A DNA stretch of 64,000 nucleotides from Mastigias papua (Eukaryota; Cnidaria; Scyphozoa; Rhizostomeae; Mastigiidae): NCBI GenBank assembly GCA_964019165.1, contig OZ025281.1:1819001-1883000 (forward strand), written 5' to 3'. The stretch's first letter is position 1. Every line of letters begins with the position of its first letter. Below, piece after piece: positions 1 to 15,300 of the stretch. The translations under genes were made by a program, and so were the position numbers. The notes beneath the pieces were generated by a model. It searched no databases and was not told where the DNA came from. It saw only the letters and a program-made list of their open reading frames with translations.

Positions 1-1582
1 GCCAGTGTGAATTTGTTTTGGGCAAAGTCACAGAAATTTGTATGGGGACAGGTAATCTGAGCTTAAAGGAAGCATCACGTACCTTGGCACCCTGGTAGCC
101 CGCAGTAGTGTTCAAAATCCATTGAATTGCAGGGTTTTGGCTAATTGCTGACAAACGATGCAAGAAGATGCAAAATGAAGTTCAAATTCCCCTGCTTTAA
201 GAGGTGCACTGAGTCACCATTTATTAACTAAGTGGAGAGTCACAAGACGGAACTACCACACACAATTGGCTTCTGTTTTGTATACAGTCGAGTCTCAACT
301 GTCACTGGAGTATACCCCATGCATATAAGTCCATTTGAGTTCTTCCGTATGAAATAGTACACCCACCAAACCAACCTAGGAATCTTATCCTGTACAAGAG
401 CTATAATGATCAGCATCAGCATTTGCCTTACAGCTTACTTTGGCTTAGCTTTGTTTAGCATAGAATTTTAGGCAAAAAATTTGATTATTCGAACTAATCG
501 AAGACTTTACTGGAGAAAATGTGATTATCTCCTATTTGGTTTTGAATGGATGAAATTGTAGTGAAATGTCCATGATTTCAACCAACTTCCAGAAATATTC
601 ATTCTATGATAATAGGGCGTGGGGTTAACAATATTCTGTTAAAAGAGCAGATTTGAAGTCAGTGTTTTAGTAGTTTTTAGCATGAGTGCTTGGAATGCGA
701 CAGACAAGTGGCTTAAAAACACTGGTCATTACCGCCCGTAGTGACCCTGAAAACTCCCATAGTGATCTTGAAAATGAACATTTGTCGAGTACAGAAAAGA
801 GCGTGTAGTGCAGTTGCGAAATTTTCTATCGAAAAGAACAAGAGCACGAGAGCACATGGCACTAAAAGACGATATGATTCAGGCTGCTTAATAATGGCAT
901 TATAAACGTCTACTTTGCTAGGCCCTAATGTCAGAGTTACAAAGAATCCAAGGCTGATATGGACTAAGCAATTATGGAGTTTTTGATCCACAAAACTCTG
1001 CCTAGACTATTGCAATTCTTTTACTTTTCAAGTGTGGGTATGTGCCAGTCCTGGCACCATCTCATTGAGACTCCTAACTCCCATCATTTCTCACATCGTA
1101 TGAATGAAAGGCCTTGCAATTGATAATACAACTTCACTTTAAAGACATATAAATACACATAAAGGATGAGGAATAAGCTATAAAACGGAATAAAAACGAC
1201 AAAACGTCCATCATATATAAAAGTGTATTGTTTATCTCCGATTGAGAAGGCCAGCCTTTACTTGAATGCTGTCACAGTATATATCTCGCTTACTTCAGAA
1301 CTTCCTCATTTCCTTCGCCATCACTCTTTTCTCCAAACTTTTACTATCGTTCTGTATACTTATAAGAGCTTTATTCAGTAATTTGGACCATCGATTTGTG
1401 CTAGTCAATATTCATGTGGCTGCTCTTTGTGTGCTATCGAAAGCTTATAGAACATACCAGTATTGGTTTCATCTCGTCTCCTGGGCTTCCTTAACATTGA
1501 ATCCGCATAGGGCTGAATGATTAGCAGAAGTAAGCTGGCCGTTCTCATCTACAGTTGTTGCTTAATTTGAGGTAAGTTAGGA
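1..1582. other. gene-free stretch downstream of XKR
   Basis: I see no supported exon here apart from the presumed XKR 3' UTR at the right edge. Bases 50-220 resemble 55975-56190 in scattered blocks (TCAAAATCCATTGAATT, GATGCAA, GCACTGAGTCAC), so they probably belong to an interspersed repeat. The open frames at 713-991 and 1266-1520 have no recognisable motif. Confidence 0.5.
1370..1375 (-). other. candidate polyadenylation signal of the XKR gene
   Basis: On the minus strand this reads AATAAA, about 210 bases past the XKR stop codon. It is the first canonical hexamer I see there. Cleavage-site evidence is absent. Confidence 0.35.
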
Positions 1583-4719
<3,137 letters not shown>

Positions 4720-4920
4720 GGTTCTGCAATTGTCAATAAGGATCTTGTCCTAACTGAAGATATGCCAAGTTGGTGGTTCGAAGATGACCTATGGAGCAAT
4801 GGATAATAAAAACAGATTGAAGCTTATGATAAGGCACACCAAACATACACAAATAAATAAATAAACTTACAATGAAATAAATTTGGCCTTTACAACGAAG
4901 TTATATGTGTCTAAATACTT

Positions 4921-5180
4921 TAAACCCTCAAATCAGCCCCCCCCCTTCTTCGAGAGGTAGACTTATTCGAGGGAGATTTAGAGAATTATCCGGGACATGC
5001 CACATAAAAGCTCATTTTCAAAACTCCTTTCTCCTTGATATTGAAAGAACAGCCTACGTACTGTATAAGCGGCAGTGAATAAAAACTTCCTCCTTATCCT
5101 GCGATGTGGGGGATTATTACAAAATTTAAGTTCTAGCATTAGGGTTTATTCTCCAAGCAAGTATATTTATCGAAGGCTCA
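4921..5180. repeat. interspersed element, relative of 10721-11029
   Basis: Shares blocks with 10721-11029 in the same order: ACTTATTCGAGGG, GACATGCCACATAAAAGCTC, ATATTGAAAGAACAG and AAGTTCTAGCATTAGGG. It looks like a degraded copy of that MITE. Confidence 0.55.
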
Positions 5181-6932
5181 GAAAAGACTTCAATAGCGAG
5201 ACTGGAGGGAAAAAAGATTATATGCAAAAAGGTTGAAGATTTAGGACTGCTTTTGAGAATGAATTCTTTCTGGAAGTGTGGCAAAAATGCTGCTTCTTTA
5301 TTTTGTAGTATGTGATTTTCATTTTTCGCAAGAGAATAGTACCCATGGTGCTTTTGGGAGGGTGCTAAAGGCGCATCATTTGCTTGACTGCTAAATGTTC
5401 CATTATACTATCGGTGACATACTCAGACCCGCCGTAAGAGAGGTGTGCGTCACACCCCACTTGAAAAGCTCTTCATCGGTAAAATTTCCCTTTTTGTCGG
5501 CAAAGTTCGTGATATTTTGCTAGCTAATACGGCTTGTCGGCAAATATTGCAACTTTTATCGATATCACCAATAGGTATATGACATATTTTGGGCAATACT
5601 AGAAATGTATAGAAGAGTGCCGGCTGCACTATCAGAACCACACCCAGTGATTGGATGCCACACCTATTTTCCCGGCTATCTATATTAAACCCCCCCCCCC
5701 CAGAGGTATCATTCTGGAGAGCGACGACTTGGAATATAATTTGTCTCACAGGCTAAAAGAACAGCTTGCTTACTGAAAATTCTTGCATGAAAAGTAGGAT
5801 GCAGACATATGGCGAGTCTTTGCTTAACGCACAAAGAGACCTTGTAATCATCCCCTTGAGGTGGAAGTTCTGTTGTCCTTTGCTACTAATCAATTTGTGG
5901 CATGACCGATCACCTGTGACCTTAAAAACAAGAATTTCTTGACTTTGAAAATGGCCTGTATAGATGACATCTCTATGCAGATGAGCTCTCCCTTGACTTC
6001 ATGTGGCCATCTGCTTGGAAAATACAGAAATCATGAAAAAACAGTGTTGGAATAGTGCCTTTCGATCCCTACGGTCTTAGACAGCTAAAAACACTACTTC
6101 CTCCATTTTAAATACCTTTGTGTATTCCATTATAGGTTTGTGCTTTGGACAAGAGCATCAATAGAATTCATAAATTATAGATAACTTGGAGGAGCAATCG
6201 TTCATAGGAAGTTTTGCATTTCAATTGAACATTTCGTGCAATTCAAATGCCATCTTCAAATGTGTAAGGAACAGCCCCTCTTGTGCAAACTCATGACCCG
6301 AAAGTAAGAGAATAGAAATGGTTATGTTTTCCTCTTTCTACACCGTAGAGCAGTTGACAAGAAATCTTGCATCAATCTGCAACACTCTTCAAGGAAGATC
6401 TCAAAGTTAAAACAAATTTAAAATCATGTGTCGATTATACTAATTTTTTAACAAGTAAATTATGTTCTTTGCTCTTGCCCCCAATTCTTGTTAGCCTTTT
6501 AGGCTAGTCAGTGAATCCTATGGAATAAATATGCACAGGAAAAATGCAGGAGCCATATGCGCACACCAGTACCTACTTTAACGCAGGTAACCCATATTTT
6601 AACCCAGGTAACCCACACTTTCTGGTCTTCGAAAAGCAGAGTGTAGGTGTGAGGATAGTTCCCAATTATGTGTTTGCTGACTGTACTTAATTTTCAACAA
6701 ATTTTTTCCTGTTTGTTTTCAATTTGAAATTGAAATCCTTCCTAGATACCAAACTGTGTCCTTGTTAGTTTTTAGGTAAGGCATTTTATGTGTTTTCACA
6801 ACGTTTTTTCCAAGATTAGACAGTATTCAATAAAAATTTGCCAGAACCATAAATACATTTATTTATAAGTAACATCCGAGATGTAACTAACATATCATAC
6901 CTAACATTCATACAAGAGGTCTCACAACATAC

Positions 6933-7072
6933 CTGAAGTACACTCTACGAATCCAGGCGCCAAGATGCTGCCAGTCGTAGCCAAAAACTTTATATAGGTT
7001 TGAAAGTCTTGGTTCCACGGTGGCAAAACTGAAGCTTATTAGACGTCCTGAAGTAAGTGATGCTTGCGCTGT
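6933..7072 (-). other. orphan candidate coding exon, minus strand
   Basis: On the minus strand this is open in one frame, with an acceptor (ttatag) before 7072 or an alternative (ttcag) before 7047, and a good donor (gtatgt) after 6933. The translation ends with YKVFGYDWQHLG and AWIRRVYFR, which looks protein-like rather than random. It ends in the same codon phase (AG then gt) as XKR exon 1 and could therefore splice to the XKR acceptor at 2376. I cannot assign it to a family; it may equally be chance. Confidence 0.3.
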
Positions 7073-9339
7073 CTATAACCGGAAAAAGTAAACGAAGATT
7101 TTCCCGAACGACGTCTCTTTATTCTCTTTATTGAATGAGTGCACTAAGGCTCCTCCGCTTTCCGATCATCCGATATCTGTCCCGCCAAGGTAACAATCAA
7201 ATCTCCTTCACATAGTATATCATCATTTTTTGGCTATTTGGGACACCCTCTCCCTTGTAATGGAGCATAACAGTGAAAGTGAAATCAAAGTACCGCAAAA
7301 ATTCAAGTCCATACTATATTCAATTTTATTCATATAATTTATATATTTGTATATTATATATTATATATTTGTAAAAATGCTAAAAGTCTATTAACTATTA
7401 ATAAATTAACTATAATATTTTGCTACTGTCATTGACGCTGTTATAGGCAAATGTCTCATTAACTTTATACACACGTCCACACCTACAGTGGGGTGCGGGA
7501 GTGTAATATTTCCCAAGCGAAAAGTCTATGAACAAATCACCTACGTTTTGCATTTCTGCTGGCAAATTGCTTTAGCTTTTTGTATTCCATGAGCCCAAGA
7601 AGAATCAGGCGCTGAGACTTTGCAAGCAGATCGTTAATTCTTCAATCATATAAAAGCGATCTAACCTTGTCCTTGAAGTTTATTGCATTCTGAGAAAGTC
7701 AGTTTATTCCTAGAGGGCAAAAAAATTTGTAGATTGATCCTAGCAGGTTCTCATTCGCTGCCATTGTAAATATAATAATACATCTTATATGTTACTTCGA
7801 AGTGAAGCAAGGTTAGATCGCAGATTACTGTACTCCTGCTCTGTGGAGTAGCCCCTTCCTAATTGTGGCCAGTAAAATTGGCATTGCATGCCAATAGGAA
7901 TTCCTCTTTATACTGAAAAAGTGCTCAAGAAATGCTCAAGTTTTTGAAAATGCAAGTTTGGTACCAGACAATGCTCTTATTTATTACAAGCAAAACACTT
8001 CAGCACAAGTGGAAGTATTTTTAATAGTGGACCATGTGAATTTGCTCCAAATTTTCTCAATCTTCCTAAACAGACAGAGTTTGGCTAGACTACAAGTGAT
8101 GTAATTCCCCGGTGCTTGTTGTTCTAAGCCATGATACTGGCCTGAAAGTAGTAAGCAATAGCATTATCAAAAGATACCTTCAGTATAAAGGAGTTTCTAA
8201 ACTCAGATTTCCAGCAATGATGGAAGGAATTGGTAAGTTAGAATACCTGTCAGTTGTGTTTCCAATTCTTGAGATGGCGTGACCTAACAGATACCATCTT
8301 GTTTCAACATAAATTCAATCCCTGACCACCCTACTAAGATCTCATCCTCGTTTGGGACATTTTCAAGGTGGTGAGTGGGTGAGTTAGGCAAAGATAACCA
8401 GCCTGAGAAAGGTTGTATACCTTGCTTGTCCTATCAAGAGCAAAGAAACAAATCAAAGTATACTTTTTCTTTAATAAGAAAGAGATTTATAAAAAAACAG
8501 TACCCGGCTGTTCAAAAGTTGAGAACGTTCAGTATTGGATTTCTGATGTCTAAGACAGTTGATTGGTTGATGCACAATTCAAATTTCACTCAAGTCCTTC
8601 ATATCTTTTGTTTTATGTGCATAGATTTGATCTGATGTATTTCAGTGTTACCTTCTGTCCGTTTGTGTATTTCTGTAGTGTTACACAATCTCGATTATTC
8701 TCGCTAAAAGAAAATCTTTAAAAAGCATCCGTACTGACATAATGAGAAAGCTAAGAAAAGTTTCAGAACATGGCAAAAAGACTTTCTTGTAACATAAGAA
8801 ACGTGTGATCACTCATGGTCGAAGCTGATCGTTTTGGATTATTTTGTTTTGTGAATGATTATAGCAACAAGCAAAGGCTAGCACGTCTTTCAAAAGAAAA
8901 AAAGCAATCAAAATGCTAGTTTAGCCAAAAATGCCGATAAATATGCCAGCAGAATCGGGAAGGGCCTACTGTGAAGGCGGCAAGGCACATTGGGAGTGCT
9001 TGATACCACGTGGTCTGAGTCTTTAATCCTTGCGAACCCGTTGGCAATGGGACTTTGGTCAGAGTTTTGGGCTCAGGGTGAAGCATGAGTTTTGCAGGGT
9101 AAGTAGATACAACCAGAAAACCCTTGACAAAAATTAACGAATTGTTGACAATCCTTTGCAAGAAATGTACTGGTATCACAACACGCTTTCTCCTATGATT
9201 CCTCTCCGCGATCACTAAACTTAAACCACGTGAGATGGGCGGACTGGGGGCATGGACACAAATTATAAAGGAGATTCCCCTCACATTTACATACAACAAA
9301 CCGAAAACAAAAAAAGCAGACAGATGATACTGAACGAAC

Positions 9340-12300
9340 ATGGAGGACGCTGTCGCGATCTCTGAAGACTTTCATACCGCACAACTTTATCTAAACAGAG
9401 GTGGTTTCATTGTAACTGCTGTGTGCAGTCACTTATCAACGCTGTGCATCTTTGTTCTCGACATATGGCTAGAATGGCATATGGTTATCTTGTCACCGAT
9501 CGTTTTGTTGTTTGTTCTGCCTGGTTTTATCCTTATATTGCTGTATGGTACTGCGCTCTTCCTCCACATATATCAGCACAGAAGAAGGCAGATCTACGAT
9601 GCATATGCAAGTAACTTTTGGGAAGGAGCCAGGAGCTCTGTAGCTGCATTTTATGATGCACAGGCGACATTGTGGCACGGTAAGTTTAGGCCCATGAAAC
9701 ATCACTAATTTTTGTACTTAATCTTTAATGGTCTCTTCCGTTCTAGCCACGAACATCATTGAATTATTAAGCAATAGGCAAGTTTTAAGGAACGTACCGG
9801 AAGGAAACTATCTGATAAATCTTATTCAAGCAATTATCTTGAACTAAAGAAATCTATCCGAAGCTCTTCTTAAAAATAGGAAAGACTGCATCAGAGCTTC
9901 ATATCTCATAGTTTACGCAAGCATGGCTCATTCATCCAACTTTTTTCGTTGCAGGTAATCTAGCAATCATTCATGGTCATGAATTGCAATTTTTTTATGA
10001 TCTTGAAGTACACTATTGCCTGGCATATCGTATTTAATTTGCCATTGTTGTCCCTTTGATCCAGGCAGGTATCATCAATGTGCTCAAGAGAATAAATCCT
10101 ATTTTGTATCCACAAGTGCTTGATTGAGATTATCTGGGGAGGACAGATAATGCAGAATTGGGTTTTTGCACCTGCCTATTTTAATTTATCTATTATTTTC
10201 AGATAATTTTCAATCTTCTACGACTGATACCAGATCTCTTTGCTGATACCCCTCAGAAATTCTATTCAGTCAGACTAATTACGGAACCATATTGAAGTGA
10301 TGGTACGATTTCACTCAAAAATGAAATTATATGGAATGGCTACATGTCAAAAATGTCTAGGGATATATCTTCAAAGCATCTTACATTCCCATTTCATTCA
10401 TTTGTGTGTGTTTGCTTGCAGATGTTTACAACAAGTAAAGGTGGAATCCCCCTCGTCTTGTGACTGTTCTTCTTTCTATTGTTTCTGAGCCAAAAGTCAC
10501 GCGATAAAGTAATTCGAATTGGGCTGTCACTGTTATCCGGCTGTGCCATTTATTGCATTTTTAGCAAGAACGAATCCTTGATAAGTAGACAATAAAGACT
10601 TGCAGTGATTCCTTGATAAATAGGGAATAACGACACTGCACAGTTGATTGAATTCATATATTTTTCATTGTCTTCCAACTCTGAAGTGTTTTGTATGACA
10701 ACTGATTGGTTCATTTGTATTACCGTAAATCCTCGAAGTTGCCCCATGGGGACTTATTTATTTTTGATGCTTTTTAGGTGGAGCCTTATTCGAGGGGGGC
10801 TTATTCTAGGGGGCTTATTCTAGGGGGCTTATAACATTATTTGAAACATGTCGCACAAAAAGCTCCTATTCTCCATAACATTAAAAGAATAGGCCAAATT
10901 TAAGCATTAGTCCTTGTCACAGTCATCATGATCACCTGGGGTGGGGGCTTATTTGAGGGGGGCGTATTGGCAATTTGAAGTTCTAGCATGGGGGTTATTC
11001 GAGGGTTGCCAATTGGAGGATTAACGGCATCTAGTCAACAAAGTAACTAGTTCTCTGCAGGCAAATTGCAGACAGTGGTGTAGATTTCCAGAAGTAGCGA
11101 AAGAGAGGGACCATCTTACAGGGGTGAGCTGCTTACGATGGAAACGACAATATGTAATGGAGAAGCACTTTTGTGGACATAGGAATATAGTCGTCCTGGT
11201 CATGAGGAGTTAACTGAAAGTTTACCTGTACCAGACCTGTCAACCTAGAATGTTAAAAACCTGGAGATTTTGGATTTCTTCATAAGAAAAACAGGGAGAT
11301 TTGGTCGTAAACAGGGGGACAACCAAAATTCGCGAAATGTATAAATATAAGTAAACAGTTGTGCTGGGCCAATAGAGTACGACAAAAATAATCAGGAACA
11401 GTAGAATGAAAAGTACCTTCATACTGATTCTAAGCGCCTAAACATTCATTGAAAGGTCTTCCTCAGGGAGAAAATGTATAACAACCGGGAGACCGGGAGA
11501 CCGGGAGACCGGGAGACCGGGAGAAAGCAGTCAAATCCGTGAGTCTCCCGGCAATACCGGAAGAATTGACAGATCTGCTGTAAATTCCTTTAAATAGGTC
11601 ATTTTCACATAGTTTGTGGAGTACAATCTTACCCTGGATAATTTTTCGTAATAACAGTTGTCGGATAATTTCTAATCTTTTTTATTATAGCTATTATCAA
11701 CCTCTAATGATGCCATATCAAGTTTTAATAGTGTGATTTGATAATAAATTGCTATCACAAAAGGAAACTTTGCTCCTAAATCTATCCCATGTACTTTATG
11801 GCCGTGGCAATGTGTTATCCTCACATTTGATTTTTCAGCATAGGACGTATGAAGGAAATGTACTTGGAATACACGTTTTTTTTATAAGAAAACCACTTTT
11901 TGTCTGAGCCTCAGTTTTCTTAAGTTTTCGCAAAATTGAGGCTGAGATTTTCTTAAGATTTTCTTAACTGTTGTTGGAGTAAACTGACCAGAAGAGGTTA
12001 CCATTGTTTGTTATAGAAAAATTAAATCTTTGTTAATCAAGATTATCAAAGAAAAGCTTCGATCTGTGTAAAGGAGCTTGCAAAGAATGAGCTAATATCG
12101 ATTTCTGGCAAGTAAATAAGGGGGACTTTCGAATTTGAGCCTAGTGATTTCCTTTAACTTTTCCTTAAGGTTTTGGCATTTTACATTTATTATAAACTTA
12201 TAATAACTCATTTTATTATAAACTTTTTTCTTGTAAAAGAAAACTTGTAGCCTCTATCTAGCAATGAGAGGCAGAGAACTGATCATTTCTGCAGGAAACT

Positions 12301-15300
12301 ACGCTATTTAGTGTCGTGCACTTTCTTTCATAGACGACCCGATTTTGGGTTTAATGGTTACAATTATGTGATCAGTTTTTGTGATGTAACTTAGAATCAG
12401 AATGGAAAACTAACTTGATCTAGTTGCTTCGTCCATACGCCATTCTGTAGATATGACGTGGGATACTTCTGCTGCTGTCTCGCATGTGCAGACCACACGA
12501 ACTGATATGATGCGACATTATGATGCAGGCACACAATGGCGCAACGGACATAGGGTGAGGTAAACTAGACTCCTGAGGGACCCCTCAGAAGTTTCCAAGG
12601 GGCAGGCTTTTGCATTTATTGATATGAAAAGACATTTAACATGCCGATATCCCCCACTTCGCAGGCCACATATTGCTTCTTTTGTCCCTTATTGATAAAA
12701 GTCCTTATTTGGTATTTTGTCTAGATTTGAGGAAACATGTATGCTTGAGAAGACCCCTGAAAATTATTCCTAATGGCCCCAAGCCGTTCTGTTCCGCCAA
12801 TGCAGTAGCGAGACTTTTTAGGGTGCAGAGATTCGATATCTTTGAAGATGATAAAAGTAATGTATTGTGAAGGACTGTCAGCTGACAAGAAATAAGATCT
12901 TCAGCTTTTAAGAAATATTTACAAAGCTTAGGTACCGAAAGGGTTGAAATTCCATTACAGAGCTCTTCATCAGTCGCTAGATCTTTCCTTACGAGGTATG
13001 ATGGTGTGACATCACACATGGAACTCAAAATAGCATTAATTAGAACTTTCTTACTCTGTAGAAAGTGCAAGAAAGCCTTTAAGTTTTTGATGTTCAGGGA
13101 TCACCGACCTCTTTGAAACTAAGAGACACTTCTTTGCACTAAGTAATGCATTTGGCAACCGCTTTGATAAGACACTACGTCAGAGTTCGTACATTAAACT
13201 TTCTTAGCGATCATTTTACGTTTTTGTAGACAGGACTAGCTCATGAATAGTGCTGTTTTTAAAACTGGCCTGCGGGGGCTACTGATGTGCTTGTTGTGGG
13301 CGACATGGTGCCTGTGGGCACGGGATTGGTGACCCTTGTTCTACTTTGTAGAATCGTGTTTTACCCTGTAAGCTTCGAATTCCCGAGACAGAGAGCTTGT
13401 TTTAATTATTGAGCACCTTGAATCGGGGCCAGTTGTCAAAAGTTGTTTATGAGCTGCCTAGCTCATAAGAGTTGCACTTGACAGTTTTCAATTCAGTTCA
13501 ACACAAAATTTGCAGTTCAAGAGATATTTTAGGTAGTTCTATAGAATAATCTGTATATATTACATCATACATCTGTTAAAAGCAATTCCCTTTAAAACAG
13601 GGTTATCAATGCATTTTATCTCCCATATGCATAACAAAGGAATATGCTTAATCGTAGTGCAATACATTTTTGTTATAAGAAGATACCTGGTTTTTTTACC
13701 TAGCCTCAATATTCTTAAACTTTTTTTTATTTTGAGCCTAATAATATTCTCAAATTATTCTTAAGTATTAGCGATCTTGAGTGCTAATACTTCTATAGAT
13801 AACATTGTTGTACTAAAAAGTGTTTAATGGGCACTCTCCGAAGAGTATATGTGTCGTATCATAGCATATTGACTCCTAAATGAAACGTGTACTTTTTTTT
13901 GTTATCTAAGGACAACGGAAATATTCTAAAAATCCAGCCCTTTGTGGCGCTTGAACCGTTCATTATTCTTAAGTTATTCTTAAATTTCAGAGATTTGAGT
14001 CTTGATATTCTTATAGACAGTATTCTTATAAGGAAAATTGTGTGTACCTGCGTTTCAAAGTCAGTTTGTTTATACCTATACGAATTAAGACTTATTTCTC
14101 AATATAATACCTGCGAGAAAAATTTGCATATTTTCCGTAGAAAGTCCCTGGTTGTCAACAGAACCAGAAAGCTTAGATGAGAATTTGGGCGAAGTCTTTG
14201 TTGAGTAAGATGATACAGCTAGAAACGACAAAGCTTTACGTGGATATAGAGAAAATCGTTTTTAAGCTAAAACTAAATTCATATTTCATACGTTGCTTTA
14301 ATTTATGCAATAGCTTACGGCTCCTTAGAGGAGCCCTACAATTTCATGCAATCTTTGAGTCCAGCTTAGGTTGCTTTTTGTAATAAATTGTATAACCTGG
14401 TTTCTCTCATGATCGCTGACTTTCGCACAATACCACACGTCATTACACAATATCGTATGCTATTGCACAATATTGAATGCATACTGAAAATCTTCGAGCC
14501 AGAAATGTACCAACGACTCCTTAGGGTCAAGGTTGTTGTCTATCGCAGAGATAGAATAGCCCTGTCTTTATATTAGGTGCAATCTTGGTCACAAGAAGTT
14601 GTATGTGCATTTTTGGCACAGTTACTCAGTATACACGAGAAAGTGAGAGAAATCCCATTATAATCTTTGCAAGCAACTATAAATAAAAACAGGACTTTTG
14701 GTAAGCTGTCCTTTAGATGGAGATCCCTCAGGAGGACTGTTCTCTCTGTACGAGTAAGAAGGCCTGGGTGCAAGTGGAACTAAATCGTCTTGATTTTGAG
14801 TCAAATTTCGATTACGAATGAGAAAGACGACACAGGCTGGCTGCCAAAATTGACTGAGATATGCTATGGAGAGCGAAATACTGGTTCTAATGCATGAGAA
14901 TTAGAAGATCAGACACTGGGCTCGAAATTATGGGACCTGCAAAATGTGTCACTACTTTTTGCATAAGGGCTGTTCAATAATTACGTCACGCTGAAATTGC
15001 CTTTTTTGAACCACCCACTCCCCAGCATCAGGCTCTGAATCACGAATAACGTGTAGAACTACCATAGAGATAGGCCTGTCTCTATGAGAACTACCCACCC
15101 CCCTTGGCGTGGCGTAATTACTGAACAGCCCCTAATGTATATATTTCATTTTTGTAAATAGTTTATTTGAATTGTTATAACGTAGTTATTACTGTGAATA
15201 GGCAACTTTGAATATGGATCAAATGAATTAAAACGATACCCTGCGATTCTTTCCGATCAAATGAGAATCAGGCTTATATCAGATGTAGAGACTGATGTCT

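Larger units (their letters stand above)
4720..9339. other. intergenic stretch between XKR and TMEM68
   Basis: No confident gene. It contains the degraded MITE at 4921-5180, an AT-rich tract near 7320-7420 and one minus-strand exon candidate (6933-7072, listed separately). XKR and TMEM68 are transcribed divergently, so promoters for both should lie here, but no motif is clear. Confidence 0.5.

Noticed and set aside
9193..9341. Minus-strand frame overlapping the TMEM68 start
   Set aside because: Shadow of the TMEM68 upstream region; no family features.
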